A DNA stretch of 64,000 nucleotides from JBCCCJ01 sp039029315 (GCA_039029315.1 JBCCGK010000013.1:1-64000), one strand, 5' to 3'. Counted from the first letter of the stretch, positions 18,358 to 28,358 are shown. Translations and numbers: made by a program. The notes: generated from the letters alone by a model not told the origin.

Positions 18358-19053
18358 CTATTCTGTTCTGTTCTGCTGATACTTTTGTTTGCAGCTCGCC
18401 CAATCTCTATACAGCATGCTGTATGTGATCATATTGACAGTCTTCCCATTGACCGTTCCAGCATCGTGATATACGCCTTCCCAGGTGAATCCCAGGCGAA
18501 CAGGAATGGCTTTGCTCCGTTGATTTTGATCTGCACATTTGATCAATATCCTGTGTAGGTCCAGTTCTTCGAATACATAATCCACACAGGTCACCACAGC
18601 TTGAGACACGACCCCCTGTCCCTGAGCGCTTTCATCTAGCCAGTACCCGATAGAAATCTGTCTCAAATCCTTTTCTCCTTCATTGAAATCCAACAATCCT
18701 ACCAGTTCTCCTTTGTCCAGGATGGCATACACCCATTGCCCTGCAAAGATATCCTTGTATCGAACTCCATGTACAAAGTTCTTGCAATCAGAATAGGTTT
18801 GGATAGTTTCAATCCAGCTGATCCAGTTTTGTAAATAGGCACGATTTCGCTGGATGAGGTTGAACAAAGGCTCCGTCATATCTGAGGTGAGAGACTTGAG
18901 CAGGATCTCATCAGATACTTTCAACTCCGGAGCAGGTTTGTGCAACAATGGTCTCAATGGATTCCGGATAGGAAACCATTTTTGCAATGGCGTATGGAAA
19001 GATTTATTGGAAGGAGAAAACCCAGAAGATGCCGACATAGATTCCTGTTCCAT
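18358..19053 (-). CDS. GNAT acetyltransferase (RimJ/RimL-like)
   Basis: 231 aa cytoplasmic protein. Residues 40-215 form a GNAT domain of the RimJ/RimL type: SLTSDMTEPLFNLIQRN near the start, IGYWLDESAQGQGVVSQA as the acetyl-CoA motif A, and IPVRLGFTWEGVYHDA as motif B. The family acetylates N-terminal amines of proteins such as ribosomal proteins, or small amines. The first 35 residues are a low-complexity extension; the ATG at 19044 is an alternative start. It faces L31 across the terminator; functional linkage to it is only a guess. Confidence 0.8.
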   Translation of the reverse strand: MEQESMSASSGFSPSNKSFHTPLQKWFPIRNPLRPLLHKPAPELKVSDEILLKSLTSDMTEPLFNLIQRNRAYLQNWISWIETIQTYSDCKNFVHGVRYKDIFAGQWVYAILDKGELVGLLDFNEGEKDLRQISIGYWLDESAQGQGVVSQAVVTCVDYVFEELDLHRILIKCADQNQRSKAIPVRLGFTWEGVYHDAGTVNGKTVNMITYSMLYRDWASCKQKYQQNRTE

Positions 19054-19213
19054 ACTGATTGAATTTATGGATAAGTCGGACGATAGAATTCGGATTACCT
19101 CATAGGGAGTGTCAATATAGAGATTGCCTCATGAAATGGCAAAACATTCTTCCTGAGCAGAATAAATCTGTGATTCATTGGGCGATTTTACGGAATTTTT
19201 GCCCAATAAATAC

Positions 19214-19380
19214 TTAGAGACTGTTTGGGAATGTGTACTGAGAATTTTTAGGGTGTATTTTTTTCTCAGACAAGGCTCTTTTTTGTTCTCATAGTGGTGC
19301 TATGGGAACAAAAAAAGCCGCAGAATGAGGAAAAAAGACGCATACAAAAAATAAGTGACAGATTTCAAAACAGTCTCTAA
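19214..19380. repeat. 167-bp palindromic element, copy 2 (complete)
   Basis: Complete unit from ttagagactgttt (19214-19226) to its exact reverse complement aaacagtctctaa (19368-19380). The two halves pair over most of their length, with the tightest stem around the tggtg loop near 19294-19298. It shares 135 of 141 positions with copy 1. The remaining sequence between 19054 and 19213 shows nothing else. The right end overlaps the stop codon of the M19 dipeptidase (19377-19379). Confidence 0.9.
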
Positions 19381-20666
19381 CCTGCTTGCAATTTTTGGGC
19401 AACCTGTTCAACCTCTCGCCATACACGCGCAACATTGCCATAGCAGATTTTTTCAATATCCTCTTCTGAATAACCTCTTTTGAGCAATTCCAATATCAGA
19501 TTGGGATATTCAGAAACATCCTTCAAGCCCGTAGGCAAGGTGTCCCCTACTCCATCGAAATCTGAGCCAAATCCGACGTGATTCACTCCTACCAGATTGA
19601 CGACATGATCAATATGGTCTGCCACAACACTCACATGAGAATATCCACCTCCATGTTCATCTATATAGGCCTTCCGATATTCTTTGTATTCAGGATCATT
19701 TCGGTCTTTATTATTTTTTTCAGCCCATTTTCTCATTACTTCCCGCAACTTGTCAAACTTCTTTTGAGAATCTCCTTCCAAGAAGGAAGAACCAAAATTG
19801 ATTTGAATCACGCCCCCATTTTCAGCAAGCGCCTGAATCATCTCGTCATTCATATTTCTTTCCCAATCAGGTGTGAAAGCCCGACAAGAAGAATGTGAAG
19901 CAATAACTGGCGACTCTGTAATGGCCAAAGCGTCATAAAATGCACTGTCAGATACGTGAGAGATGTCTACCATGATTCCGACTTTGTTCATTTCCTGAAC
20001 CACCTCTTCTCCGAATGGACTTAACCCATTCCACTTTCTCTCCTTGTCATAAGAGGAATCGCAGATCTGATTCACTTTGCTGTGCGTCAGGGTAATATAC
20101 CGGACGCCACGGCTATGAAAATGGGCAACATTGGCCAGATCATTTTCAATGGGCGATCCATTTTCCATCCCAAGCGGAAAGGCAATTTTTCCTTCCTTAA
20201 ACATTGCTTCTACTTCATTGGGGCTCGAAGCGATGGCAAATTTATCCGGATGTCTGCGTACAATCTCCTCGACCATATCGATTAGACTATCAGCCACTGC
20301 TTTGGATTTTCCAGCTGTTGTCTGATTCGCTGCAGGAACGTAGATAGACATAAATGGCGCATCCAATCCTCCTTCTTTGGCTCGCACATAATCAAAATCA
20401 CCACCATCCGTCCTCACTGAAACATCGAGGAATTCTTTTTGTAGACGAAAATTCGCAATTCGCATGCGATAAGGAAGGTCTACATGCCCATCAGTGATGA
20501 TGAAGCGATGCGCCAGCTCCCTGGCATATTCCAAGGTAATTTCTCGATTCGGCACCATGGCCTCAGCAGCTTGCTGGCTTTCAGATTGTTTAACAGGAGG
20601 GGCACAAGCAAAGAACAAAGTGCTCAGGCAAAAGGCTAAAAAGAGAGTGAATTGATTCATGAACAT
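19377..20666 (-). CDS. Membrane dipeptidase lipoprotein (peptidase M19)
   Basis: 429 aa; lipobox LFFAC gives Cys21, so a lipid-anchored envelope enzyme. The renal-dipeptidase zinc site is complete: TDGHVD with His61 and Asp63, the bridging Glu in LGMENG near 170, His in VDISHVSD, His in SHSSCRAF, and GFGSDFDG near the end. M19 enzymes cleave diverse dipeptides, including some with D-residues at the C-terminus. The C-terminus QKLQAG is closed by a TAG lying inside the 167-bp repeat. The natural tail may therefore have been trimmed or replaced by insertion. Confidence 0.9.
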   Translation of the reverse strand: MFMNQFTLFLAFCLSTLFFACAPPVKQSESQQAAEAMVPNREITLEYARELAHRFIITDGHVDLPYRMRIANFRLQKEFLDVSVRTDGGDFDYVRAKEGGLDAPFMSIYVPAANQTTAGKSKAVADSLIDMVEEIVRRHPDKFAIASSPNEVEAMFKEGKIAFPLGMENGSPIENDLANVAHFHSRGVRYITLTHSKVNQICDSSYDKERKWNGLSPFGEEVVQEMNKVGIMVDISHVSDSAFYDALAITESPVIASHSSCRAFTPDWERNMNDEMIQALAENGGVIQINFGSSFLEGDSQKKFDKLREVMRKWAEKNNKDRNDPEYKEYRKAYIDEHGGGYSHVSVVADHIDHVVNLVGVNHVGFGSDFDGVGDTLPTGLKDVSEYPNLILELLKRGYSEEDIEKICYGNVARVWREVEQVAQKLQAG

Positions 20667-20917
20667 ACATTATACTGCCAGACCATTTAGGCCTTATTGT
20701 GCAAGTATAAGGTATATTTTTTCAAGCATCAATATTCTTGCGTTATGCTCTCAGACAAATTGGCAAATTGACTTCTTAGCTTCCCCAAAAATTGCCTGTA
20801 AGTCTCCGACTTTGGATGATCAGTCGAAGACCTACAGGAAGCTCCACCAAATGAGAATTGGAATGAGCAAGGTTCAATCTACCTGGCTATGAGTCGATTC
20901 AATGCTTCCCGAGGGCA

Positions 20918-22042
20918 TCACTCTCCACCATATCCACAACCTTGTTCCGAAAGAGGGAGTAATTCCCGAAAGCCACCAGGAGATAAAAACCGTCTCATTC
21001 TATTCACCTGTCCCTGGGTAAAAAAGCGACTACAAGCGTCCGGGGCATAATCCATAAAGTTCCGCAGCATCACTCGTTCTCCACATCCAAAAAGATAATC
21101 GGAGGTGATGAGACTGGTAGAAAAAGGTGCCTGGTTAAATGGAGTTGTCGGACACTCAAATGGAGCAGGTTCTGCGGTAGGTGGGGTGTCCTCCACCAGA
21201 TCGGACAATTCGCAGTCAGGATTGTCACTCATTTCTCCCCAGGGATGAAAGAGCCCCAACCAATGACCAATTTCATGGATGGCTGTAATCCCGTCTCCTA
21301 ACAAAGGACTTACAGGCCCAATCGTTCCAAAATACCGGTAATCTACCACGATGCCATCTACCGATCTGGGAATAAAATTCACGGGTACAGGTGAATAGCC
21401 AGCAACACTGTCGATGATGCTTACCCATATATTCAGGTAGCGATCTCTGTCCCAGATGTCTTTTCCCCCCATAGCGGTGAACTTAATGGCCTGTGTGGAA
21501 TCCAGCCAGGCAAATTCAGTAATAGGGCTAAAGGTTCTTGTGATTCCTCTTGTGGGTTTGTTGTCTGGGTCCCTATCAGCTAGACAAAATCTGATTTTGG
21601 TATCTTTGGGATAGCGATCTCTCCAAAACGGAGGATAGGTTCTGCCAAAATCCGCTTCAGTAATTTCCCTCGAAAACTCCTCATTTAGGACATCAATTTG
21701 GGAATAGATCTGTTCATCACTAATGTTGGCAGGATGTCCAGGCAGCGGGGCAATGACATGAACAACGATGGGAATCACAATTTCCTGGGGCGTTTCATCA
21801 ACCATATTCAGCATTTCGGACTCATTCATGAGCATTTGATGTTGGGTTGGACGGCGGGATTGAGGGTGGTTTTTAAGATTGAATGCTTTGGCTCTGTCTT
21901 GTTCCCAGCGAGTTTTGACCTGGGGTGAGAGTCTGTTTTCTATCCACCAGGACATATACTCGTCTGTGCCACATCTCCGAATCTGACTCCTGGTGGGAAT
22001 GGTCAATACAATCGCTAACAGGATAAAAAGGTAAGTTTTCAT
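20918..22042 (-). CDS. Secreted M43-type (pappalysin-like) zinc metalloprotease
   Basis: 374 aa from the ATG at 22042, which begins a good signal peptide (MKTYLFILLAIVLTIPTRSQ); the frame is open to 22126. Residues 90-345 are an M43B domain. The zinc motif HEIGHWLGLFH has His256, Glu257, His260 and His266, and the Met-turn is NFMDYAPDAC. Several Cys suggest disulphides. There is no sorting tail, so it is periplasmic or released by another route. Metzincins of this group cut extracellular proteins. It is a single gene with about 250-300 bases of plain sequence on each side. Confidence 0.85.
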   Translation of the reverse strand: MKTYLFILLAIVLTIPTRSQIRRCGTDEYMSWWIENRLSPQVKTRWEQDRAKAFNLKNHPQSRRPTQHQMLMNESEMLNMVDETPQEIVIPIVVHVIAPLPGHPANISDEQIYSQIDVLNEEFSREITEADFGRTYPPFWRDRYPKDTKIRFCLADRDPDNKPTRGITRTFSPITEFAWLDSTQAIKFTAMGGKDIWDRDRYLNIWVSIIDSVAGYSPVPVNFIPRSVDGIVVDYRYFGTIGPVSPLLGDGITAIHEIGHWLGLFHPWGEMSDNPDCELSDLVEDTPPTAEPAPFECPTTPFNQAPFSTSLITSDYLFGCGERVMLRNFMDYAPDACSRFFTQGQVNRMRRFLSPGGFRELLPLSEQGCGYGGE

Positions 22043-22341
22043 TGCTCTGGGTTTGTTGGAAGTGAGTGAGAAAAATAGAGAAACGTATACTGCTATACAC
22101 ATCCAGGCAGGAAGACCAGAAAACAAGGTCAGGATAGTTCCTGCGAATCATTAGCATCTTTTCTCAGGAAAGACTACAGATGATTCTTGCCTAATGGTAT
22201 GCGAGGTACGTCAATGAAAGCCAAGGAAAGTAAAGAAGATTCTACAACATAATTGGTGAGGCGAAAATCTGACTGTCTGAATTCAAGGGGCCAACACCTG
22301 CTGTGCGTGTCATGAAGACATGTCTATTTGAATTCTGATAA

Positions 22342-23373
22342 TTAATAGTTTGGGATTGCCAAGGCGTTAAACTTGATGGTGTTCGGAAGTTGAAAGGTCG
22401 TCGAATTTACTCCATTTTTAGGGAGAATTGTAGTGGTAATGGTTTTTTCCTCTACTCCCATTCCAATGGAATGTGATTTCAAAACAATCCCTCTCCAATA
22501 CCACATACGGGACCGAGCCATAACGATTCCATCTTCGTTTTTCGTTTCAGATTCCCATACTTCACAGAGCTTTCCAGCGACTTCATCAGTTCCTTTTCGT
22601 TTGAGCGTAGTATTGGTCGCATCGGCCATATCATTTGACAATTTCTCTGCCTGCTCTTCTGTGATCCCTTCATAGAATGCTGTTGCAGGATTGGCCATGC
22701 GGATTCCTCTTCTTTCAGGTGGATTGTAAGAAAAGATAGAATCACCAATTGTCCAGGAAAGGGTTCTTTTTTTCTGGTTTTGGTTGAATCCGAACATGGA
22801 TATTTGTTGTGTATGAAAGGACTTCAGGTGCTGAAACCGGCCAAAGTGATCAAAGGTCAAGGTATCATACTGGTGAATGTTCATATTTGTGGATTCATGG
22901 GTCACATGGGACTCTTTGATCCAGTAGGCCGATTTTGTCCCAAAGGCTCCTTTGCCTACAACCCCTTTTTCTGTGTAAGGTTTGTTCCCAAAGTCTTGCT
23001 CAGGAAAAGGAGGAACATCTTCCAGAGGGGGGGCGTTTGTCCTCCCTTTTGACTCAGGGGAATTAGGCTGTGTGGGTGTATCAACAGGCTCATATATTTC
23101 CTCGTTCTGTCCGACTTGTGGGGATGATTCCATTGCTTCATCAGCCGAGGAAGAGGAAGTTGCACTGGCATTGTCATCCTTACTGGTGTTGGCGGGGGTG
23201 TCTTTCTTTTTCTTCCCGAATTTATTCAACAGGCGATTCAGTCCTTCTTCTGCCTGTTTGATGGTTTGATCAATGGATTCAGAGGTAGAGGATTCATTCT
23301 TGGAGGTGGTGCTTTGCGCGGACAAGACAGCTACTAGCAGAAAGCAGCTGCACAGGATAAGGATTCGTTTCAT
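22342..23373 (-). CDS. Secreted protein of unknown function
   Basis: 343 aa with a signal peptide (MKRILILCSCFLLVAVLSAQ). A Ser/Asn/Asp/Pro-rich linker at about 22-125 is followed by a beta-rich domain at 130-343 containing THESTNMNIHQYDTLTFDHFG, CEVWESETKNED and MWYWRGIVLKS. The pattern of tag-like secreted beta proteins is common in Bacteroidota, but I do not recognise the family. No catalytic motif or lipobox is seen. It lies upstream of, and is read in the same direction as, the M43 protease gene 299 bases away; no shared promoter is evident. Confidence 0.7.
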   Translation of the reverse strand: MKRILILCSCFLLVAVLSAQSTTSKNESSTSESIDQTIKQAEEGLNRLLNKFGKKKKDTPANTSKDDNASATSSSSADEAMESSPQVGQNEEIYEPVDTPTQPNSPESKGRTNAPPLEDVPPFPEQDFGNKPYTEKGVVGKGAFGTKSAYWIKESHVTHESTNMNIHQYDTLTFDHFGRFQHLKSFHTQQISMFGFNQNQKKRTLSWTIGDSIFSYNPPERRGIRMANPATAFYEGITEEQAEKLSNDMADATNTTLKRKGTDEVAGKLCEVWESETKNEDGIVMARSRMWYWRGIVLKSHSIGMGVEEKTITTTILPKNGVNSTTFQLPNTIKFNALAIPNY

Positions 23374-23516
23374 TGTTTTGGAGATTTGGAAGTGATTGAT
23401 GATACAAAGGTCTTCCAGCTAGTCTCCAAAGACCATCCCCCATTTGCGGGAAATTGCATGAGTTGATAGAACGTATAAAATCGAACGGTCTTTTTTTCCT
23501 GAACAGACAAGGCAAA

Positions 23517-24134
23517 CTAGATCAGCTTGTCTTTCAAGGCTTTTCGAACAGCCTCTGCCCGGGAATTTACATGAAGCTTTTGGTAGATATTTTTGATATG
23601 GCTTCTTACGGTATGGCCACTGACAAACAGCTCTTCTGCAATGGTCGTATAGGTTTGGCCATCACATAAGCGGCTGAGGATTTCTGTCTCCCTCTGTGTC
23701 AATGGAGAAGTCGCAGTTCTTTGAAAAGAGGTCAAAACCTTTCGGGCAATCACTGCACTCATGGGAGAACCGCCAGCTTTCACCTCTTCTATGGCTCGGA
23801 GCAAGTCTGTGGGAGGGGTATGTTTCAGCAAATAGCCAGTGGCTCCTGCACACAGGGAATCAAAAACCGAGTGATTATCTGTTTTGATGGTAAGCATCAG
23901 AATATCAAGATCAGGCATTTTCGCTTTCAACTTCTGTGTTCCTTCGATTCCAGTCATCCCTGGAAGATTGATATCCATCAGCACTACATCTGGCCGTATG
24001 CGGGGAATCTCCTGGACTGCTGATTCACAATCTTCATATTGATACTGACATGAAAATCCAGGCGATCCGTCTATAATAAGGGCAAGAGTCGTCCTGATGT
24101 CTCGATCGTCTTCTACAATGGCTACATGAATCAT
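23517..24134 (-). CDS. NarL/LuxR-family response regulator
   Basis: 205 aa. Receiver domain at 1-120 with acidic pocket Asp9/Asp10, phosphoacceptor Asp54 (LMDINLPG) and a KHT switch Lys near 104. A LuxR-type helix-turn-helix at about 138-198 has LTQRETEILSRLCDGQ and GHTVRSHIKNIYQKL. It is a DNA-binding transcription regulator, active when phosphorylated. The propeller sensor kinase lies just upstream on the same strand with 127 bases between, so it is the obvious partner. Confidence 0.9.
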   Translation of the reverse strand: MIHVAIVEDDRDIRTTLALIIDGSPGFSCQYQYEDCESAVQEIPRIRPDVVLMDINLPGMTGIEGTQKLKAKMPDLDILMLTIKTDNHSVFDSLCAGATGYLLKHTPPTDLLRAIEEVKAGGSPMSAVIARKVLTSFQRTATSPLTQRETEILSRLCDGQTYTTIAEELFVSGHTVRSHIKNIYQKLHVNSRAEAVRKALKDKLI

Positions 24135-24261
24135 GGTGTATATAGATAGTTAGTGATTTGGCAATGACAATGGCAATTAACATCCCTTCTATCAATAAAC
24201 CATGTAGGAATGCTTCTTTGCACTGACATTTCCTGCAAGAAGTCGATCATTAAGCAGGGAT

Positions 24262-27200
24262 TCAATCCCCCATCTGTGGGATGGGCAGATTGAGTTGAAT
24301 CTTTGTCCCCTCTCCTATCTCTGACTGGATGGCCAATTGGCCTCCCATTTGTTCTGCCCGACTCTTCATATTTTTCATTCCATAGCCTCCACCTTTTGCT
24401 TTGCCATCCCCAAATCCTACGCCATTGTCTTTACAAAATATCACCAATTGTTCTTTCCCTTTCTCCACGCCTAGATGGAGTTCTGAGGCATCTGCATATT
24501 TTAAGGCATTGTTCATCGCTTCCTTGAACAGCAAAACAAGATGTCGACGCATATGCAATGGAAGCTTGATCGATTCAAAATCCTGAGAGATACCGACTGT
24601 CCGAAACGCTGTCTCAGTGTGGGCGAACAACTCTTCTCCAAAGTCTTTCATTCTGAACATAGCATCTAGTAAGGAATCCTTGTCCGGGTCCAGAATCCAA
24701 ATGAAATCTCTGATCCCTTCTGACAGTACCTGAGTCTGATCCGAAACCTGAGCCAGATAGTTTTGAAGGGCTTCCTGGGCAGGAGCCGTTCGTTTGGCGA
24801 GTTCTACAAACAAACTAATCTTGGTCATCTTATGGCCCAGTTCGTCATGAAAGTCTGCGGCTGTTCGCTTGCGAACCTGTTCTCTTTCCTCTTGACGTGC
24901 AGATTCTATCTGAAGCTGTGTTTCAAATTGTTTTTCTCTTTCTCGAATCTGAAATCTTAAATAGGCATAAATCAGCCCAACTATTGCCAAGGCATATAAA
25001 GTATAGGCCCACCAACTCTTCCAGGGAGGCGGACTCACAATGATCTCCATCCGGTGCTCTTCTGTATTCCAGACGCCATCGCTATTACTCGCTCTCAGAC
25101 GGAAGGTGTATGAACCAGGATCAAGATTGGTGTAAGTTGCACTTCTTTCAATCCCGTTACGCCTCCACTGATCATCAAATCCTTCCAGGCGATAGGCATA
25201 CTGATTGTTCGTTGGAAAGGTATAATCCAGGGCGGAAAAAAATAAGGTAAAACTATAATCTCTATATGTCAGTCCAAGTTTTTCTGTAAAAGGGAGATCT
25301 TTTTCCAGCAGAAGTTTGCCATCAGTGCGATTGCCTTTGACGTGAATATCTCGGTCAAGAATTCGAATCCCGGTAAGATAAACTGAAGGTGGCTGAGGAT
25401 TATTCCTGACATCCTGTGGATAAAAGCCATTGAAGCCATTGATTCCACCAAAATATACCCGACCATCTCTGCCCATCAGGCAGGTTTTATCACTGAATTC
25501 ATTTCCTTGCAAACCATCTTTCACTGAGAAGTTATGAATCGAGGCAGGAATTCCATGTAACAGACTATCGGGGAAAAATGAGCTTAATCCAGAATTGGTA
25601 CTTACCCAAATCTGTCCCAGCTGATCGAGGATCAAGCCTTTGATAGAATTGGAAGACAAGCCATCTTCCATGTCAAATACTCTCCATGTCGATGTTTGCA
25701 AATCAGCATTTTCTTCCAATACATGTAAACCTCCACTACGGGTGGCAACCCAGATTCTCCCTGATTGATCTTCAACTATGTCTAGCACCCAATCCCCTTG
25801 TAAGCCATTGCGTATCTGCGGATCACGGACCCAAGAAATAAACTCTAGCTTCTCATCTGGCTCTGGTATGGTTTCTAACACATTGATCCCCTTATGTGTG
25901 CCTAGCCATAAACGGTTCTGAGAATCCTGAAAAATATCTGATACAGATTGATTGCTAATCGATTGTGGATTATCCTCTTCCTCTACATAGGAAATGAATC
26001 GTTGTTCTCCTTTGATATAGAGGTGTAGTCCCTGGTGTGTGCCTACCCATAATCGATCTTGCCGATCTTCACAGAGGGACCAAACAGAATTGGACGTCAG
26101 CCCCTTCCATTTGGGTGAATCAGTTGTGATTCGTTCGAATCTAGGACGAATATCCTGCCCTTCTGCCAATGATTTTGCCTGATCAGCAGACAACAGATTT
26201 AGTCCTTTGAAGGTTCCCACCCAAAGATTACCTTCATGGTCTTCTTCCATCGCCAATACAGCATTGTAACTCAAAGAATAGGGATCTTCTGGATCATGGG
26301 GAAAATGACGAAACAGCACGCGCCCGGAAACAGGATCTTGCACCATCAAATTGGCTCCATTTCTATGAGTTCCTATCCATAGTGTTCCCGGAGGTCCAAG
26401 TCGGGATTCTTCGAAAGCAAAGATATAATTGTTGCTGAGGCTATTGACATTATTGGCTTGCTGTTCGTAGTGGACAAATTTTTCTCGATAAGGACTATAA
26501 TGATTCAGCCCACTGCCATAGGTACCCACCCATATCACGCCTGAACGATCCTGCAAGGCACAAGTTGTGAAGTCGCTCTTCAGGTTTAATCCACTACCAG
26601 CCTCATGCCTGAGATGCACAAAGGTAGCAGAACGAATATCCATGACACTCAAGCCAGCATCAAAGTTGCACAACCACAGGCGATCTTGCTGATCAACCAT
26701 CATATGCTTGATTCTTGCACTTTTTGGGCTTGCTAGTTTGTTCTTTTGTGGGATGAACAATTGTTGTTTTCCTCGATTTGCATCCAAAAAAACAAGCCCT
26801 TTTCTCCATATATTCATCCAGATTCCTCCGGCAGGATTGACACACATCTTGAATACAATCTCCTGCTCAGAAGCGTCGGGAAATAGTACGAATTTGTTGA
26901 TTTCACCTGTCCATTCTCCTGCTTCTGTCCATCCGATGTTCGACAATTCATAAAGGCCCCCATTGGTTCCTGCCCAAAATCTTCCTGAATTTTCTTCCAG
27001 TATGCCATAGATCGCTCCATTGGCCAAGCCTGGGATAGAATCAGGAATGGAATAAAATTTTCGACTGTTTCTGTCCAGATACTGTAAACCACCACGAAAG
27101 TTACCAATCCAGAGACGTCCTTCGGTGTCTTCATACAGAGATTGGATAATTGATCCCTTCAGGCCAAAGGCTTCCTCAGGTGCAGGCAAAAATTTGTCGA

Positions 27201-27558
27201 ATTCCATGGTGGCAGGATCCAATCTAGCCAAGCCTCCGTTTCTGGTACCAAGCCAGATCATGCCATCCTGTGTCTCCAGCAAGCTTGTTACCTGGTCATT
27301 GGGCAATCCATCCATGCCGTAGAAATGCAAAAATTCGTGACCATCATATCGATTCAACCCATTTGCGGTGGCAATCCAGAGGAATCCACGCTGATCCTGG
27401 ATGATATCGTTTACGTTGTTCTGGGAAAGGCCATCCTTCTGAGACAATTGGGTAAAGGTGAAATTGGAAGGAATGGGGCCTTCAGATTTTTTGGCCTTGC
27501 TGGAAGACATGACTCCCAACAGCAACATGATCCAAAGGAAAGGAATGTGTGTATTCAT
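24262..27558 (-). CDS. Two-component-propeller sensor histidine kinase
   Basis: 1098 aa from the second ATG (27558), which starts a signal-anchor sequence. Periplasmic residues 30-740 carry about 14 propeller repeats of the Reg_prop type (for example LWIGTHKGINVLE). A Y_Y_Y domain at about 765-840, a membrane helix at 849-869, a coiled coil, a HisKA_3 domain with phosphorylated His904 (DFHDELGHK), and a HATPase with EAMNNALKYA and KDNGVGFG follow. Such kinases often sense glycans in Bacteroidota. It lacks the fused receiver and AraC domains of hybrid regulators, so it should signal to the separate NarL-type regulator downstream. Confidence 0.92.
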   Translation of the reverse strand: MNTHIPFLWIMLLLGVMSSSKAKKSEGPIPSNFTFTQLSQKDGLSQNNVNDIIQDQRGFLWIATANGLNRYDGHEFLHFYGMDGLPNDQVTSLLETQDGMIWLGTRNGGLARLDPATMEFDKFLPAPEEAFGLKGSIIQSLYEDTEGRLWIGNFRGGLQYLDRNSRKFYSIPDSIPGLANGAIYGILEENSGRFWAGTNGGLYELSNIGWTEAGEWTGEINKFVLFPDASEQEIVFKMCVNPAGGIWMNIWRKGLVFLDANRGKQQLFIPQKNKLASPKSARIKHMMVDQQDRLWLCNFDAGLSVMDIRSATFVHLRHEAGSGLNLKSDFTTCALQDRSGVIWVGTYGSGLNHYSPYREKFVHYEQQANNVNSLSNNYIFAFEESRLGPPGTLWIGTHRNGANLMVQDPVSGRVLFRHFPHDPEDPYSLSYNAVLAMEEDHEGNLWVGTFKGLNLLSADQAKSLAEGQDIRPRFERITTDSPKWKGLTSNSVWSLCEDRQDRLWVGTHQGLHLYIKGEQRFISYVEEEDNPQSISNQSVSDIFQDSQNRLWLGTHKGINVLETIPEPDEKLEFISWVRDPQIRNGLQGDWVLDIVEDQSGRIWVATRSGGLHVLEENADLQTSTWRVFDMEDGLSSNSIKGLILDQLGQIWVSTNSGLSSFFPDSLLHGIPASIHNFSVKDGLQGNEFSDKTCLMGRDGRVYFGGINGFNGFYPQDVRNNPQPPSVYLTGIRILDRDIHVKGNRTDGKLLLEKDLPFTEKLGLTYRDYSFTLFFSALDYTFPTNNQYAYRLEGFDDQWRRNGIERSATYTNLDPGSYTFRLRASNSDGVWNTEEHRMEIIVSPPPWKSWWAYTLYALAIVGLIYAYLRFQIREREKQFETQLQIESARQEEREQVRKRTAADFHDELGHKMTKISLFVELAKRTAPAQEALQNYLAQVSDQTQVLSEGIRDFIWILDPDKDSLLDAMFRMKDFGEELFAHTETAFRTVGISQDFESIKLPLHMRRHLVLLFKEAMNNALKYADASELHLGVEKGKEQLVIFCKDNGVGFGDGKAKGGGYGMKNMKSRAEQMGGQLAIQSEIGEGTKIQLNLPIPQMGD

Positions 27559-27626
27559 AAGGCACAAGGAAAGGAACGCTTTCAGTTTTCAAATAATCCA
27601 CCATACTAATCTTCCCAAGGCAATAT

Positions 27627-27655
27627 AAAAAAAGGCCCTTCCAAATGGAAGGACC
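27627..27655 (-). terminator. Rho-independent terminator of rplU-rpmA
   Basis: Read on the minus strand, the stem ggtccttcc / ggaagggcc with an attt loop is followed by seven T. It lies 35 bases after the rpmA stop. Confidence 0.9.
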
Positions 27656-27689
27656 GGATATTATTTTCGCAGGCTAGGCAGAAAGGCGA

Positions 27690-27962
27690 TTATTCGTCTG
27701 ATGACTCAACCACACTGACTACCTTGCGGGTTTTTTGATTGAACCTTCTATCAGAGAATGTCACATTGCCATCTGTCAAGGCAAAGAGTGTATGATCTCT
27801 CCCCATACCAACGTTTTTCCCTGCACGAAACTTAACTCCTCTTTGTCGAACGATGATATTCCCGGCAACAACTTTTTGTCCACCATACAGTTTTACACCA
27901 AGTCGCTTACTGGCGGACTCGCGTCCGTTTCTGGAACTACCTGCACCTTTCTTATGAGCCAT
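27690..27962 (-). CDS. rpmA: 50S ribosomal protein L27
   Basis: 90 aa. The N-terminus MAHKKGAGSSRNGRES is the diagnostic L27 start that reaches the peptidyl-transferase centre, followed by RLGVKLYGGQ and NVGMGRDHTLFAL. There is no N-terminal extension of the cleaved Firmicutes type. It lies 64 bases behind rplU in the conserved rplU-rpmA operon and is followed by a strong terminator. Confidence 0.97.
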   Translation of the reverse strand: MAHKKGAGSSRNGRESASKRLGVKLYGGQKVVAGNIIVRQRGVKFRAGKNVGMGRDHTLFALTDGNVTFSDRRFNQKTRKVVSVVESSDE

Positions 27963-28026
27963 GATTTTTTGAAGTTAAATGCCAAACTTAAAGTGGATGT
28001 ACACACATAGATGTACGTGGATCTAC

Positions 28027-28338
28027 CTACCCATTGATAGATTCTATCTCAATATGAGAAAGGGCTTGTCGATGGCCATTCTTCTTGCGATACCCCTTGC
28101 GGCGCTTCTTTTTGAAGACGATGACCTTATCATCTTTCACATGATCCAGGACTTTTGCAGTAACTGAGGCACCTTCGACATGTGGCTTACCAACAACTAC
28201 AGATTCTTCATTGTCAACAAGCAGGACTTCCCCGAATTCTACATTTTCTCCTTCATCTTGAGGAAGACGATTCACATACAATTTTTGGCCTGCTGCTACC
28301 TTGTACTGAAATCCTTGAATATTTACTACTGCGTACAT
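28027..28338 (-). CDS. rplU: 50S ribosomal protein L21
   Basis: 103 aa from the ATG at 28338 (MYAVVNIQGFQYKV); the longer open frame upstream is untranslated leader. KLYVNRLP, the central EGENVEFGEVLL and the basic C-terminal KKRRKGYRKKNGHRQ identify L21, at the normal length. First gene of the rplU-rpmA operon, with a consensus promoter about 20 bases upstream. Confidence 0.97.
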   Translation of the reverse strand: MYAVVNIQGFQYKVAAGQKLYVNRLPQDEGENVEFGEVLLVDNEESVVVGKPHVEGASVTAKVLDHVKDDKVIVFKKKRRKGYRKKNGHRQALSHIEIESING

Positions 28339-28358
28339 AGTCTGTTTTTTTGAGTGCA

